Shown here piece by piece: positions 7,557 through 16,662 of a DNA stretch of 64,000 bases. Position 1 is the stretch's first letter, and each line of letters begins with the position of its first letter. Both the position numbers and the translations under genes were made by a program. The DNA is from Acetobacterium wieringae (GTDB lineage Bacteria; Bacillota; Clostridia; Eubacteriales; Eubacteriaceae), in assembly GCF_001766835.1 (NCBI RefSeq), contig NZ_LKEU01000042.1, positions 1 to 64,000 of the forward strand. The letters run 5' to 3'. A model generated the notes under the pieces. It was not told where the DNA came from, did no database searches, and saw only the letters and a list, made by a program, of their open reading frames with translations.

Positions 7557-8126
7557 ATGAGATTTCTATTTGAAAAAATTCCGGAAAACAACGACTTTGA
7601 TCCTGAGAATGAGGGTTATCATGCCATCGATGAGCCAAGCTTTTTAAAACGTTGTTTGATGTCAATTCCAGTTATTCTCATTTCCATGTTTATTATTGGG
7701 CTGATGTTAAAGATCCGGCTGGGAGCGGATTATCATTTGAATATGACAAACAGTTGGCGAGACGTTTTTTTGTTCGTAGTTTTGATCCCAATTCACGAAA
7801 TGCTGCATGTAATACTTTATCCGGATCGGATTTTGTTTACAGAATTTATTGGTGGTTATAAAGGGTCGATTTATCGATCATTTTTTGGCGATATAAAAAA
7901 GGAAAGGCTGTTATTACTGCTGATATTTCCGGTCATTATTTTAACGGTTATACCCGTTCTATTTTTAATGATCTCAACTATAAATAATCCTCTTTTGTCA
8001 AAAATTGTTATAATGAATATGGTTTTATCGAGTATGGATGTCCTGTCATTTTATGGGATTTTGACCAAAATTCCGGCGAATGCAAAAATTCGAAATAAAG
8101 AGACACGCTCATACTGGAAATTTTAA
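7557..8126 (+). CDS. DUF3267-type putative zinc metalloprotease
   Basis: A 189-residue membrane protein with about four hydrophobic segments. After the second segment it carries IPIHEMLHVILYP, an HExxH zinc-binding motif, followed by the helix pattern of the DUF3267 (putative zincin peptidase) family. The ATG at 7557 is preferred over upstream starts because an AGAAGG site precedes it and MRFLFEKIP is a natural N-terminus. Neighbours are small membrane proteins of unknown role, so no substrate can be proposed. Confidence 0.7.
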   Translation: MRFLFEKIPENNDFDPENEGYHAIDEPSFLKRCLMSIPVILISMFIIGLMLKIRLGADYHLNMTNSWRDVFLFVVLIPIHEMLHVILYPDRILFTEFIGGYKGSIYRSFFGDIKKERLLLLLIFPVIILTVIPVLFLMISTINNPLLSKIVIMNMVLSSMDVLSFYGILTKIPANAKIRNKETRSYWKF

Positions 8127-8144
8127 TCGCGGAGGTACTTGAAA

Positions 8145-8681
8145 ATGAAAAAACAATATTATCTGGATTTGGGACTACTAATCATAATCCTGGGATTATC
8201 GGTTTACTTATTGTTTCAGGTTGATAATCCTATTGACACCATAATTTTGATTGGCTTTGCCGTCATATTCACCTATATCAATCGAAGATTTAGAATTATC
8301 TTTAAATATCCCTATGAGGGTAAGCTAAGTATTGGCAATTATTCCGGCTATTTTCAAATTCTGTTGGGAAAGCTGTTGTACATCATTGGCCTATTAAGTC
8401 TTACAAATGCGGATTTTGATAAGCCGCATCATTTAATTATCTACGGTTTTATTCCCGTAATCTGGTATCTATCGATCTTCCACAATACGGCTTATATCTG
8501 TAACAATTATTTAATCTACAATTTTTCAAGGGTTATTGATATCAAGGATATTGACCGGTACGAGACGAAGAAAAAAACGTTGGATATATATTCTCTAGTT
8601 GTCCATATGAAAAACAAAGAAGTGCTTAAACTGGGCCTGAATGATTTTAATTATCACAAATTAAAATTGCTGATTGAGTAA
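8145..8681 (+). CDS. membrane protein of unknown function
   Basis: 178 residues starting MKKQYYLDLGLLIIIL. GGAGG lies 9 bases before the ATG. Hydrophobic segments at about 7-25, 30-45, 70-88 and 100-120 are followed by a soluble tail of about 55 residues with alternating hydrophobic residues (DIKDIDRYETKKKTLDIYSLVVHM), reminiscent of small PH-like domains in bacterial membrane proteins, though this is only an impression. It lies 18 bases after the DUF3267 gene, probably cotranscribed. Confidence 0.65.
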   Translation: MKKQYYLDLGLLIIILGLSVYLLFQVDNPIDTIILIGFAVIFTYINRRFRIIFKYPYEGKLSIGNYSGYFQILLGKLLYIIGLLSLTNADFDKPHHLIIYGFIPVIWYLSIFHNTAYICNNYLIYNFSRVIDIKDIDRYETKKKTLDIYSLVVHMKNKEVLKLGLNDFNYHKLKLLIE

Positions 8682-8782
8682 TAAGAACTGCACCAGACAG
8701 AATTATAAAAGGGGAGAAAAGTCTGCCCAGCCCTGGTTGCGGCAGTAGCAGACGGTGTTGTTCAGACAAGGAGAATGATGAT

Positions 8783-9217
8783 ATGAAGGAAAAAATGATA
8801 AACGTTGCTTTAATGATCGGGTATCTGCTATTTTTTATACTGATGGATACTTGGGTCATATCCATCCAGAACAGCTTTAATACGATGGAATCGCTGAGTT
8901 ATGGTTTTTATTCAAGTCGCTATTGGGGGATGATGCTGATTGGTTTTTTAAAATGGTTTATGCTTGGCTTTCTGCTGCATTTTATGAGTAAGAGTGGAAA
9001 GCTGCGACTTAAAGTTGATCTATTCTATGTTGTGATTGCGCTTATAGGTGCAGCGATATATTTTATGATACATCTAGGTATCCTTGTGCCAATGCCAGCG
9101 ATTATTTATAGTGAAAAATTTATGACCCAATTAATATGCCTGATTCCGATTTTATCTGGATTCTTTATGTTTGAGAGTTTGTTTTCAGGTAGGCTGGCTG
9201 CAAGCACCGACCAATAA
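8783..9217 (+). CDS. small four-helix membrane protein (family A)
   Basis: 144 residues, ATG with AAGGAG upstream. The four hydrophobic helices and the terminal motif PILSGFFMFESLFSGR parallel the genes at 6829 and 9278. The loop before helix 4 (GILVPMPAIIYSEKFM) occupies the same place as VPYLLIT and NAPAFYL in the others. Function unknown. Confidence 0.65.
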   Translation: MKEKMINVALMIGYLLFFILMDTWVISIQNSFNTMESLSYGFYSSRYWGMMLIGFLKWFMLGFLLHFMSKSGKLRLKVDLFYVVIALIGAAIYFMIHLGILVPMPAIIYSEKFMTQLICLIPILSGFFMFESLFSGRLAASTDQ

Positions 9218-9277
9218 ATTATAATGATGGATAGCTGAAAAATAGTGAAGCGTTTTTATAGAAAGGAAGCCCTTGTT

Positions 9278-9736
9278 TTGCGAATTTTAGAAAAGATTTA
9301 TCCGTATCTGGTTATACCATCAATGATAATCTATATAGGTATTATTGAAAAGGTGAAATTTGTAGTAAAGAATAGTCCGATCGATTCAAACTTTAATTCA
9401 ACCTTGCCATTTTTTTTCAGTGATGTTTTTTTCTTTATGGCTATTACGCTGCCTCTGATTAGCATGATGTTTGGAATGTTGTTAGAATTATTGACCAGAA
9501 AACCAGCAACACTTAAAATTAAAATAAACGGACCGTTTCTGATTATTGCATTTATTGTTGGCTTTTTATATTATATGCCTTACACACCGGCAGCTATTCT
9601 TTTTTCATATATGAATTTCAACTCGGCTTTGATTACAAATGCGCCAGCTTTCTATCTCATCCCGACCCTGGCTGGATTTTATTTGACAAGAGGCTTATTT
9701 GCTTCAAAAGAGAGTGCAATGACAAACTTTGATTAA
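9278..9736 (+). CDS. small four-helix membrane protein (family A)
   Basis: About 152 residues from a TTG with AAAGGA 10 bases upstream; an in-frame GTG at 9245 has no visible ribosome-binding site. Third member of the local membrane family: four helices and the C-terminal PTLAGFYLTRGLFASKE. It ends just before a terminator that separates this AT-rich accessory stretch from sbcDC. Confidence 0.6.
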   Translation: MRILEKIYPYLVIPSMIIYIGIIEKVKFVVKNSPIDSNFNSTLPFFFSDVFFFMAITLPLISMMFGMLLELLTRKPATLKIKINGPFLIIAFIVGFLYYMPYTPAAILFSYMNFNSALITNAPAFYLIPTLAGFYLTRGLFASKESAMTNFD

Positions 9737-9788
9737 TGATTATACGCTTTAGCAGAACAATGGTGATAGAAGCACACAATAACCTCTC

Positions 9789-9815
9789 GCTCCGGCATTT
9801 GTCGGAGCTTTTTTT
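9789..9815 (+). terminator. rho-independent terminator
   Basis: GCTCCGGCATTTGTCGGAGC hairpin followed by seven T residues, between the membrane-protein run and sbcD. Confidence 0.85.
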
Positions 9816-9879
9816 AGTCTATACAAAAAAAAGCGGCTGTGGGATAATAAACAAAACGGATACGAGTGAGGACACCCAA

Positions 9880-11100
9880 ATGAGAATATTACATACCGCC
9901 GATTGGCATTTAGGCAAAAATATTGAAGGTCATAGCCGGATGGATGAGCAGGCCTGCTTTCTGGCGGACTTTGTTAAAATCGTCAAGGACGAAAAAATAG
10001 ATCTGCTGATCATCGCCGGGGATGTTTATGACAGCTATAATCCACCAGCCCGGGCCGAAGAATTGTTTTATGAGACCCTAAAGCAATTGTCCGACGGTGG
10101 CAAACGGCTGATTCTGGTGATTGCTGGCAATCACGACAATCCCCAGCGGCTTGAAGCGCCGGGACCGTTGGCCCGGGATCATGGTATTCTGATGGCCGGA
10201 GTACCCAAAACGATCATCCCCACCGGGGCTTACGGCCAGCATCAGGTGGTGGAAGCGGGAGAAGGTTATGTGGAACTGGAGATCAACAGCGAGCGGGCCG
10301 TGATTCTGCTCTTGCCCTATCCCAGTGAAAAACGGCTCAATGAGGTTTTATATGATCTGACCACCGCCGAAGACGAAAATCAAAAGTCCTACAGTGATCG
10401 GATTCACAGCTATTTTTCGCAACTGGAGTGCCATTTCAGAGACGATACCATCAATCTGGTGACCACTCACATCTTTGCCATGGGCAGCGAGGAAGCCGGT
10501 TCAGAGCGAACCATTCAGCTGGGCGGCACCTATATTGTCGATGGCCAGTGCTTTCCCGAAAAAGCCCATTATATCGCATTGGGACACATTCATAAACCAC
10601 AGGTAATTCCCGGTACCAATGGCCGGGGCCGCTATGCCGGGTCACCGATTCATTTTAACCGCCGGGAAATTGCCTACGGGAAAAAATGCATAATCGCTGA
10701 AATTGTTGTTAGCAATGGCGTTACAGTCAAAAATGAAATCAGTGAAATAGATCTGAAAGTATACAAGCCCATCGAAGTCTGGAAATGTGACAATGTCGAT
10801 GATGCCATCGCCCGATGCGCGGCCAATGCGGATCGATCCTGCTGGGTTTATCTGGAAATTGAGACGGATCATTATATCCGGGAAGATGAAATCAAAAAAA
10901 TGAAGGCCCATAAGAATGATATTCTGGAAGTAATCCCCCGGCTGACCACTTTAGAAACTGAGGCTAGCCTGGAAGCCTTGACAGAGAAATCCTTTGGCGA
11001 TGTCTTTAAAGAATTTTACCGCCGGGAACGGGGCACCGAAGCCGATGATGAGGTGCTGGAACTGCTGCTGTCGCTGGTTGTTGAGGAGGATAAACAATGA
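9880..11100 (+). CDS. sbcD: SbcD, exonuclease subunit
   Basis: The 406-residue Mre11-like nuclease of the SbcCD complex, which cleaves DNA hairpins and blocked ends in repair. The metallophosphoesterase motifs are in order: ILHTADWHLGK at the N-terminus, IAGDVYDSY, VIAGNHDN, TTHIFAMG and ALGHIHKPQ. The ATG at 9880 is chosen because MRILHTADWH is the canonical SbcD start; the frame is open upstream to 9736 but runs across the terminator. It overlaps sbcC by four bases (ATGA), a coupled pair. Confidence 0.97.
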   Translation: MRILHTADWHLGKNIEGHSRMDEQACFLADFVKIVKDEKIDLLIIAGDVYDSYNPPARAEELFYETLKQLSDGGKRLILVIAGNHDNPQRLEAPGPLARDHGILMAGVPKTIIPTGAYGQHQVVEAGEGYVELEINSERAVILLLPYPSEKRLNEVLYDLTTAEDENQKSYSDRIHSYFSQLECHFRDDTINLVTTHIFAMGSEEAGSERTIQLGGTYIVDGQCFPEKAHYIALGHIHKPQVIPGTNGRGRYAGSPIHFNRREIAYGKKCIIAEIVVSNGVTVKNEISEIDLKVYKPIEVWKCDNVDDAIARCAANADRSCWVYLEIETDHYIREDEIKKMKAHKNDILEVIPRLTTLETEASLEALTEKSFGDVFKEFYRRERGTEADDEVLELLLSLVVEEDKQ

Positions 11101-14100
11101 GACCGATAAGGCTAAAAATTAAAGGCATTAACAGTTTTCAGGACGAACAGCAAATTGATTTTGAAACCCTGACCGAGGCGGGTATTTTTGGCATTTTTGG
11201 CCCTACCGGTAGCGGTAAATCGACGATTCTCGATGGCATTACCCTGGCGCTTTATGGCAAGCTGTCCCGCAACAGCTCCAATTACATCAATGTCAACGAC
11301 GACAAGGCCAGTGTCGTCTATGAGTTTGTCATCGACGGTGCGGAGGAAAAAACCTATCAGGTCAGTCGGGAGTTTAAGCGCAATAAAAACGAAGGCATCA
11401 ATCAGGGAAAATGCCAGTTATTGGAATTAAGACCGCAAGGGCCGCTGGTGTTGGCGGATAAAACCACCGAGGTGACCAATGCCTGCGAGGAAATCATTGG
11501 CCTGGGTCTGACCGATTTTACCCGAACCGTGGTGCTGCCCCAGGGTAAATTCAGCGATTTTCTGAAGCTGGAGGGCAAGCCCCGCCGGGATATGCTGGAG
11601 CGGCTGTTTAATTTGTCCAAATATGGGGATGATCTTGCCAATCGGCTCAAGTCCGAGCGGATCAGGGAAGTGGAAAAGCAAAACCAAATCCTCGGCAGCA
11701 TGAATACCTATGAGGGTGTTACTCCGGAAGCGCTGGCCGAAAAAAAGCACAGTTATGAAGAAAATCAGCGCCAGCTTCAAACAAACCGGGAAAAGTTTAA
11801 TACGCTCGATATCCAGTTGTTAGAAGCAAAAAAATTAATGGCCTTGCTGGCAGAGCAAAAAGATACCAAAGCAGCACTTACGGACCTGGAAGCGAGAAGT
11901 GCTGAAATAAAAAGCAAGGAACAGCAACTGCGGCTGGGAAAAAAGGCATTAGAGGTGCGTCCCTTTCTGGAAGCCTTTGAAACGCTAAAAACCCAGGTTG
12001 AAAGGGGTCGGCGCAGCCTGGCTGACAGCGAAGAAAAGCTGTCCCAATTGTTTGATGAAAAAGAGACATGTGAAAAAAGCTTTAATCAAACCGATAACTA
12101 TAAAACCGAAAACCTCTTCAAATTTCAGAGCAAGCTGGAAAAGGTGGATGATGCCATTGGCTGGAAACAAGCTCAGCTGGCCCTGGATAAAGAAATTCGT
12201 GAGATGAATAAAAAAATGGATGAGGCGAATCATCAAAAAATCAACCTGGAAAATGACAAGACCAGGTTGCAGGAAGAACTGGAAAAAGAAAAAAAACAAC
12301 TGATTGCCCAGCGACGGGAAGAAAAACAATGTCGGATCGAACCGGACTATCGCCAAAAAATCACCCGGGGGATGGCCGTTACCGAAGAAATAATCCGATT
12401 AAAAAATGAAATAGCGGACGATCAAATACGCCTTAATAAAAACCAGACTGAGATCAATACATTGCTTGAAAGCGAGAAGAACCTGGAAGCGCAGAAGCAG
12501 GTAAAAGAAGCCGAGCAAGCAGTTGTTGAGCAGGAGCTTATTGCTCTCGAAAAGGCCCGGCCAGCGAGCTGGGATAGTATCGGAAAGGAAAAGGAAGCGG
12601 CGCTTCACTGCCAGAATCTTTTTCTTAAACAACAACAGGCAAATGCAAGTATGATTGCGTTGGAAAGTCAGATCGATGCCCTGATTCAGACCATTGGGAC
12701 AAAAAAGGCGGCGGAAAAGCTGTTAAAAGAAAAGATGGCAGCAGTGGAAGAAGAACTGATCCAGCTGGAAAACAAGAATTTCGGCCTTAAACTAAGAGAA
12801 TTGTTAAAGGATGGAAAACCCTGCCCGGTTTGCGGCGCAACAAAACATCCTTTCGCCGAGGATCGGGATGAATCGGATGACGCCATTCGCAAGGCGGTGA
12901 TAAAAAAAGCCCACCAGCAACAGGAGCAGGAATTAAGCGAACTGACTGCTGAAATTGCCCAGCTAACCGGCAGTTTCACCACCTTGGTAGAAAATCAGAA
13001 GCAGCTAAAAACTGAAATTGCCAGTCTTGGTGAAGCGATACCCGAAGGACAGCCGGAATTGCTGGTGGCTGCCAATACGAAGCGGAGTCAGGAACTGGAA
13101 GTTTGGGAAGAACGTTTAAAAAAGCTGGAAGCCCGAAATCAGGAGGCCAAAAACCAGTTACTGAAGCTGGAAGGGGATCTTAAAGAAAAAAACGCAAGTC
13201 GGGAAGCGCTACTGCTTCAGACCCGGGAATTGGAAGTGCTTAAAAGCAAAAAAGAAACAGCTTGTGCAGAGCTGGAGACAGAAGGGGCGGAATTAAGAAA
13301 GCAGCTCAAGGTTAATAAAGCTTATGATTTTTACGCCGCCAATGAAACCATAAAAAAGCTCGATCAGCGTCGCAGCGAATTGATGGATCATCTTGAAAAA
13401 CTGGAAACGGCCGTTAATGACCAACAGCAACAGCTGGAAAAACAGAGTGAAGTCATTCATGGGGTCAACCGACAGGTTCAGGAATTTTTGCTGCTGATCG
13501 GCCAAAAGGCTCAGCAGTTTAAGGAAAAGAAAAGTGCCATTGAGGAAAAACTGGGAAAAGACTACCCATTGCCTGAGCTGGATGAACTGAAAAATAAGTT
13601 TCAAGGTAATATAAAATGGATCGAAAACGCCTGGAATACGGCCAGAACAAAGCTGGATGCGGCGCGGGAAGCCTACGAGAAAACACAGGAAATGGTAACC
13701 ATTCAAAAAGCAAATCTGACAACGCTGGAAAGCCAATACGATATCACCGCGGCAGGGTTAAAAAAACAACTGATGGCGCATGGCTTTCTTGATTTGATCG
13801 CCGCTTTAAACGCCTGTATCCCGGATCAAACCATTAAAAATCTGGAAATGGAAATAGAGGGTTATCGTCAGAGTCACACCAAATTAGCGGGCAGGCTGGA
13901 AGATCTGAACCAGAAAATTAATGGCCGGGAAATGACCGATGTCGCCTATGCTGAGATTTGCTCGGTTCATCAGCGCCTGGAAGCAGATATCGAAACACAG
14001 AAAGTTCTGGATATCCGCTTAAAAGCCAGTGTTGATGAGCTGGAAAAGCGACTGGCTGAATTGGCGAGCTATTTAGAGCAAAAGGAACAGGTGGATCACC

Positions 14101-14609
14101 GGCTGGGCCTGATAGCTGATCTGGAGAAATTGTTTTCGGGCAAGCGATTTGTCGAATTTGTGGCCGTTTCCCGACTTAAGTACATCTCCATTGCGGCATC
14201 CAAACGGCTCACTGAGATCAGCAACGGTAATTACGGACTGGAAGCTGACGATGAGGGGAAATTCATTATCCGGGACTACAAAAATGGCGGCGCGGCCCGG
14301 GACGCCTCAACCCTGTCCGGTGGGGAAACCTTTCTGGCCTCATTAGCATTGGCGCTGGCGCTGTCCGCCGAAATCCAGTTAAAAGGACGGGCCCCGCTGG
14401 AATTTTTCTTTCTCGATGAGGGTTTTGGTTCGCTCCATGAAGATGCCCTGGAGGTGGTGATGAATTCCATCGAAATGCTGCATAACGATCGCCTGAAGGT
14501 GGGGATCATCAGCCATGTGGAATCGATCAAGAACCGGATGCCGGTTAAACTGCTGATTACCCCCGGTGAAGCCGGTGTTGGCGGCAGCAAGGTACGAATT
14601 GAAAAATAA
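11097..14609 (+). CDS. sbcC: SbcC, Rad50-like ATPase subunit
   Basis: A 1170-residue SMC-like ATPase that drives the SbcD nuclease. Walker A GIFGPTGSGKST lies near residue 32-45. Long heptad-rich coiled-coil arms surround the zinc-hook GKPCPVCG near residue 576. The ABC signature LSGGETFLASL is at about 1072 and Walker B EFFFLDEGFGSL about 30 residues later. Length is usual for Firmicutes SbcC. Translation is coupled to sbcD. Confidence 0.97.
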   Translation: MRPIRLKIKGINSFQDEQQIDFETLTEAGIFGIFGPTGSGKSTILDGITLALYGKLSRNSSNYINVNDDKASVVYEFVIDGAEEKTYQVSREFKRNKNEGINQGKCQLLELRPQGPLVLADKTTEVTNACEEIIGLGLTDFTRTVVLPQGKFSDFLKLEGKPRRDMLERLFNLSKYGDDLANRLKSERIREVEKQNQILGSMNTYEGVTPEALAEKKHSYEENQRQLQTNREKFNTLDIQLLEAKKLMALLAEQKDTKAALTDLEARSAEIKSKEQQLRLGKKALEVRPFLEAFETLKTQVERGRRSLADSEEKLSQLFDEKETCEKSFNQTDNYKTENLFKFQSKLEKVDDAIGWKQAQLALDKEIREMNKKMDEANHQKINLENDKTRLQEELEKEKKQLIAQRREEKQCRIEPDYRQKITRGMAVTEEIIRLKNEIADDQIRLNKNQTEINTLLESEKNLEAQKQVKEAEQAVVEQELIALEKARPASWDSIGKEKEAALHCQNLFLKQQQANASMIALESQIDALIQTIGTKKAAEKLLKEKMAAVEEELIQLENKNFGLKLRELLKDGKPCPVCGATKHPFAEDRDESDDAIRKAVIKKAHQQQEQELSELTAEIAQLTGSFTTLVENQKQLKTEIASLGEAIPEGQPELLVAANTKRSQELEVWEERLKKLEARNQEAKNQLLKLEGDLKEKNASREALLLQTRELEVLKSKKETACAELETEGAELRKQLKVNKAYDFYAANETIKKLDQRRSELMDHLEKLETAVNDQQQQLEKQSEVIHGVNRQVQEFLLLIGQKAQQFKEKKSAIEEKLGKDYPLPELDELKNKFQGNIKWIENAWNTARTKLDAAREAYEKTQEMVTIQKANLTTLESQYDITAAGLKKQLMAHGFLDLIAALNACIPDQTIKNLEMEIEGYRQSHTKLAGRLEDLNQKINGREMTDVAYAEICSVHQRLEADIETQKVLDIRLKASVDELEKRLAELASYLEQKEQVDHRLGLIADLEKLFSGKRFVEFVAVSRLKYISIAASKRLTEISNGNYGLEADDEGKFIIRDYKNGGAARDASTLSGGETFLASLALALALSAEIQLKGRAPLEFFFLDEGFGSLHEDALEVVMNSIEMLHNDRLKVGIISHVESIKNRMPVKLLITPGEAGVGGSKVRIEK

Positions 14610-14635
14610 ATGGATTAAAATATAAAAGGACAACA

Positions 14636-15316
14636 ATGACAAGGGATTATACAATCAAGTATTCAAAACGAAAAACGATGGGACTCTATATCACTAAGAA
14701 CGCTGAAATTGAGGTGCGGGTTCCCAATGGAATCCCGCAAAAGGTCGTAGCGGATTTTGTAGCCCAGCACCAACATTGGATTGACACCCACCACGGGGCG
14801 GTGGCCCAACAGGTGGCAGAGCGGGAAAATTTTGCATTGCGGTTTGGGGCCAAGCTCCTATTCCTGGGCCACGAATTTCCTCTGGAGCCAATCGAAAAAC
14901 CAGCTTTCGGCTTTGATGGCCAGCGTTTTTACGCCTATGCCCAGATGTCCACCGAGGAATTAAAAGCCAGTCAGGTCGATATCTACCGCTCTCTGGCCAA
15001 AAAAGTGCTCAGCGATATGGTAAAAGATCTGGCCAAACATATGGGACTAAAGCCCAAGGCTGTCAAAATAAACGGTGCCCGCACTCGTTGGGGTTCCTGC
15101 TCCAGCGCCGGTAATCTCAATTTTTCCTGGTATCTGGTGATGGCCGAAGAGGCCACCATTCGCTATGTGGTCGTTCACGAGCTGGCCCATCTGATTGAAA
15201 TGAATCATTCCCCCAACTTCTGGCGAATCGTTGAGCAGGTACTCCCCAATTACAAATCGGAACGGGAAAAGCTGAAACTCCTCCAGAAAAAACTAAGCGT
15301 TCAGTGCTGGGAATAA
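14636..15316 (+). CDS. YgjP-like zinc metallopeptidase (DUF45)
   Basis: 226 residues with the family hallmarks RWGSCSSAGNLNFSW and the zinc site HELAHLIEMNHSPNFW (HExxH followed by a downstream His). These are cytosolic SprT/WLM-like proteins usually annotated as M48-family metallopeptidase or YgjP; the substrate is generally unknown. AAAGGA precedes the ATG. It lies 26 bases after sbcC, probably in the same transcript, and ends inside the following terminator. Confidence 0.9.
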   Translation: MTRDYTIKYSKRKTMGLYITKNAEIEVRVPNGIPQKVVADFVAQHQHWIDTHHGAVAQQVAERENFALRFGAKLLFLGHEFPLEPIEKPAFGFDGQRFYAYAQMSTEELKASQVDIYRSLAKKVLSDMVKDLAKHMGLKPKAVKINGARTRWGSCSSAGNLNFSWYLVMAEEATIRYVVVHELAHLIEMNHSPNFWRIVEQVLPNYKSEREKLKLLQKKLSVQCWE

Positions 15317-15342
15317 GCGAGATCATCTCGCTTATTTTTTTT
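15312..15342 (+). terminator. rho-independent terminator
   Basis: AATAAGCGAGA, a short loop, TCTCGCTTATT and a run of T. It includes the stop codon of the metallopeptidase gene. Confidence 0.85.
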
Positions 15343-15352
15343 GATTAAAAAC

Positions 15353-15381
15353 TTGACAGGTAAGGAAAAAGAGCTTATAGT
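15353..15381 (+). promoter_or_regulatory. promoter of the GntR-ABC operon
   Basis: TTGACA, exactly 17 bp, TATAGT. The -10 box overlaps the first bases of the palindrome at 15379-15403, so a bound repressor would block RNA polymerase. Confidence 0.85.
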
Positions 15382-15403
15382 GTATATATAGTATATATAC
15401 ACT
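15379..15403. promoter_or_regulatory. GntR/YtrA operator palindrome
   Basis: A perfect 12-bp inverted repeat (AGTGTATATATA and its complement) around one central base. YtrA-subfamily repressors autoregulate their ABC operons through palindromes of this kind, so it is assigned to the adjacent regulator. Confidence 0.8.
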
Positions 15404-15428
15404 AAGACAAGCGAAATGAGGTGGTAAG

Positions 15429-15803
15429 TTGAATATTGTCATTAGCAATTCCAGTGACAAACCGATTTATGAACAGATTGCCCAGCAAATCAAGAAGATG
15501 ATTATCAGCGGGGAACTGAGTTCAGGGGAAGCTTTGCCAAGTATGCGCTTTCTGGCCAAGGAGCTGCGCATCAGTGTGATTACCACCAAGCGGGCCTACT
15601 CGGATCTGGAGCGGGATGGCTTTATTGAAACTGTCACCGGTAAAGGCAGTTTTGTGGCCAACCAGAATTTATCATTTATCCGGGAAGAGCAACTGCGGCT
15701 GGCCGAGGAGTTTTTGCAGAAAGCGGTGGATATTGCCAGAAGCAGCGATATTTCCTGGGCCGAACTCAGTGAATTATTGGAACTATTGTATAAGGGAGAA
15801 TAA
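15429..15803 (+). CDS. GntR-family regulator, YtrA subfamily
   Basis: A 124-residue repressor. The winged-helix N-terminus has the GntR pattern PIYEQIAQQIKKMIISGEL and ALPSMRFLAKELRISVITTKRAY. The short C-terminal tail lacks a FadR/UTRA ligand domain, as in YtrA proteins. Start is TTG with GAGGTGG upstream. It is the first gene of a three-gene operon with an ABC ATPase and a membrane protein, a classic arrangement for cell-envelope stress or antibiotic-responsive transporters. Confidence 0.92.
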   Translation: MNIVISNSSDKPIYEQIAQQIKKMIISGELSSGEALPSMRFLAKELRISVITTKRAYSDLERDGFIETVTGKGSFVANQNLSFIREEQLRLAEEFLQKAVDIARSSDISWAELSELLELLYKGE

Positions 15804-15804
15804 C

Positions 15805-16662
15805 ATGACGAATGCCATTGAAATTAAAAATTTAAACAAAAACTATCAGGATTTTCAACTCAAAGATGTCAGTTTTAAAGTGCCCAGAGGCAGTATTGTC
15901 GGCTTTATCGGTGAGAATGGCGCTGGTAAAACCACGACCATTAAAGCGATCCTGAATCTGGTTAGTCGCGATGAGGGAACCATCGAGCTACTGGGCATGG
16001 ATAGCTTAACCGATGAGAAAAAAATCAAAGAGTCTGTCGGGGTTGTGATGGACGGGTGCAACTTTCACGATAATTTAAAGACCGGTGATATTTCAAAAAT
16101 GATGAAGAGTATTTATAAAAACTGGAATCAGCAAATGTTTCAGCACTATCTGAAAGAATTCAAGCTGCCAGATAATAAAATCATCAAAGAATTTTCCCGG
16201 GGGATGAAAATGAAGCTGCAGATTGCCGTGGCGTTGTCCCACGAAGCGGAGTTGCTGATTCTGGACGAAGCCACCAGCGGACTGGATCCGATTGTCCGGG
16301 AGGAAATTCTTGATGTTTTTATGGAATTTATCCAGGATGAAAAACATGCCATTTTGATATCGTCACATATTACCAGTGATCTTGATAAGATTGCGGACTA
16401 TATTGTCTTTATTCACCAGGGCGAAATTCTGCTTGACGAAGAAAAAGAGACCCTGCTTTCCCAAATGGGGATTTTGAAATGCGGCGAAGAAGACTTCCGC
16501 AAACTCGAGGGCAGTGAGTTTATCCGTTATCGCAAGAATCAGTTCAGTTTTGAGGTGCTGGTGACAGATAAGGCGGCTATCCGTAAAAAATATCCGGAGG
16601 CGGTTGTGGATGGGGTAACCATTGAAGAAATTATGTTATTTTATGTAAGGGGGCAAAAATAA
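15805..16662 (+). CDS. ABC transporter ATP-binding protein (YtrB-like)
   Basis: 285 residues. Walker A GENGAGKTT, signature EFSRGMKMKLQIA, Walker B LLILDEATSGLDP. The C-terminal extension of about 60 residues (after HQGEILLDEEKE) is typical of ABC-2 exporter ATPases. The ATG at 15805 follows the regulator stop directly with AAGGGAG upstream; the longer open frame overlaps the regulator and is not natural. The substrate is unknown; the YtrA context suggests an export or envelope-protection role. Confidence 0.92.
   Translation: MTNAIEIKNLNKNYQDFQLKDVSFKVPRGSIVGFIGENGAGKTTTIKAILNLVSRDEGTIELLGMDSLTDEKKIKESVGVVMDGCNFHDNLKTGDISKMMKSIYKNWNQQMFQHYLKEFKLPDNKIIKEFSRGMKMKLQIAVALSHEAELLILDEATSGLDPIVREEILDVFMEFIQDEKHAILISSHITSDLDKIADYIVFIHQGEILLDEEKETLLSQMGILKCGEEDFRKLEGSEFIRYRKNQFSFEVLVTDKAAIRKKYPEAVVDGVTIEEIMLFYVRGQK

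Noticed and set aside
9736..9879. Extended N-terminus of SbcD
   Set aside because: It would include a terminator hairpin; the canonical MRILHTADWH begins at 9880.
11402..13736. Several minus-strand open frames of 60-147 codons within sbcC
   Set aside because: Antisense shadows of a coiled-coil coding sequence, with low-complexity Phe/Leu-rich translations.
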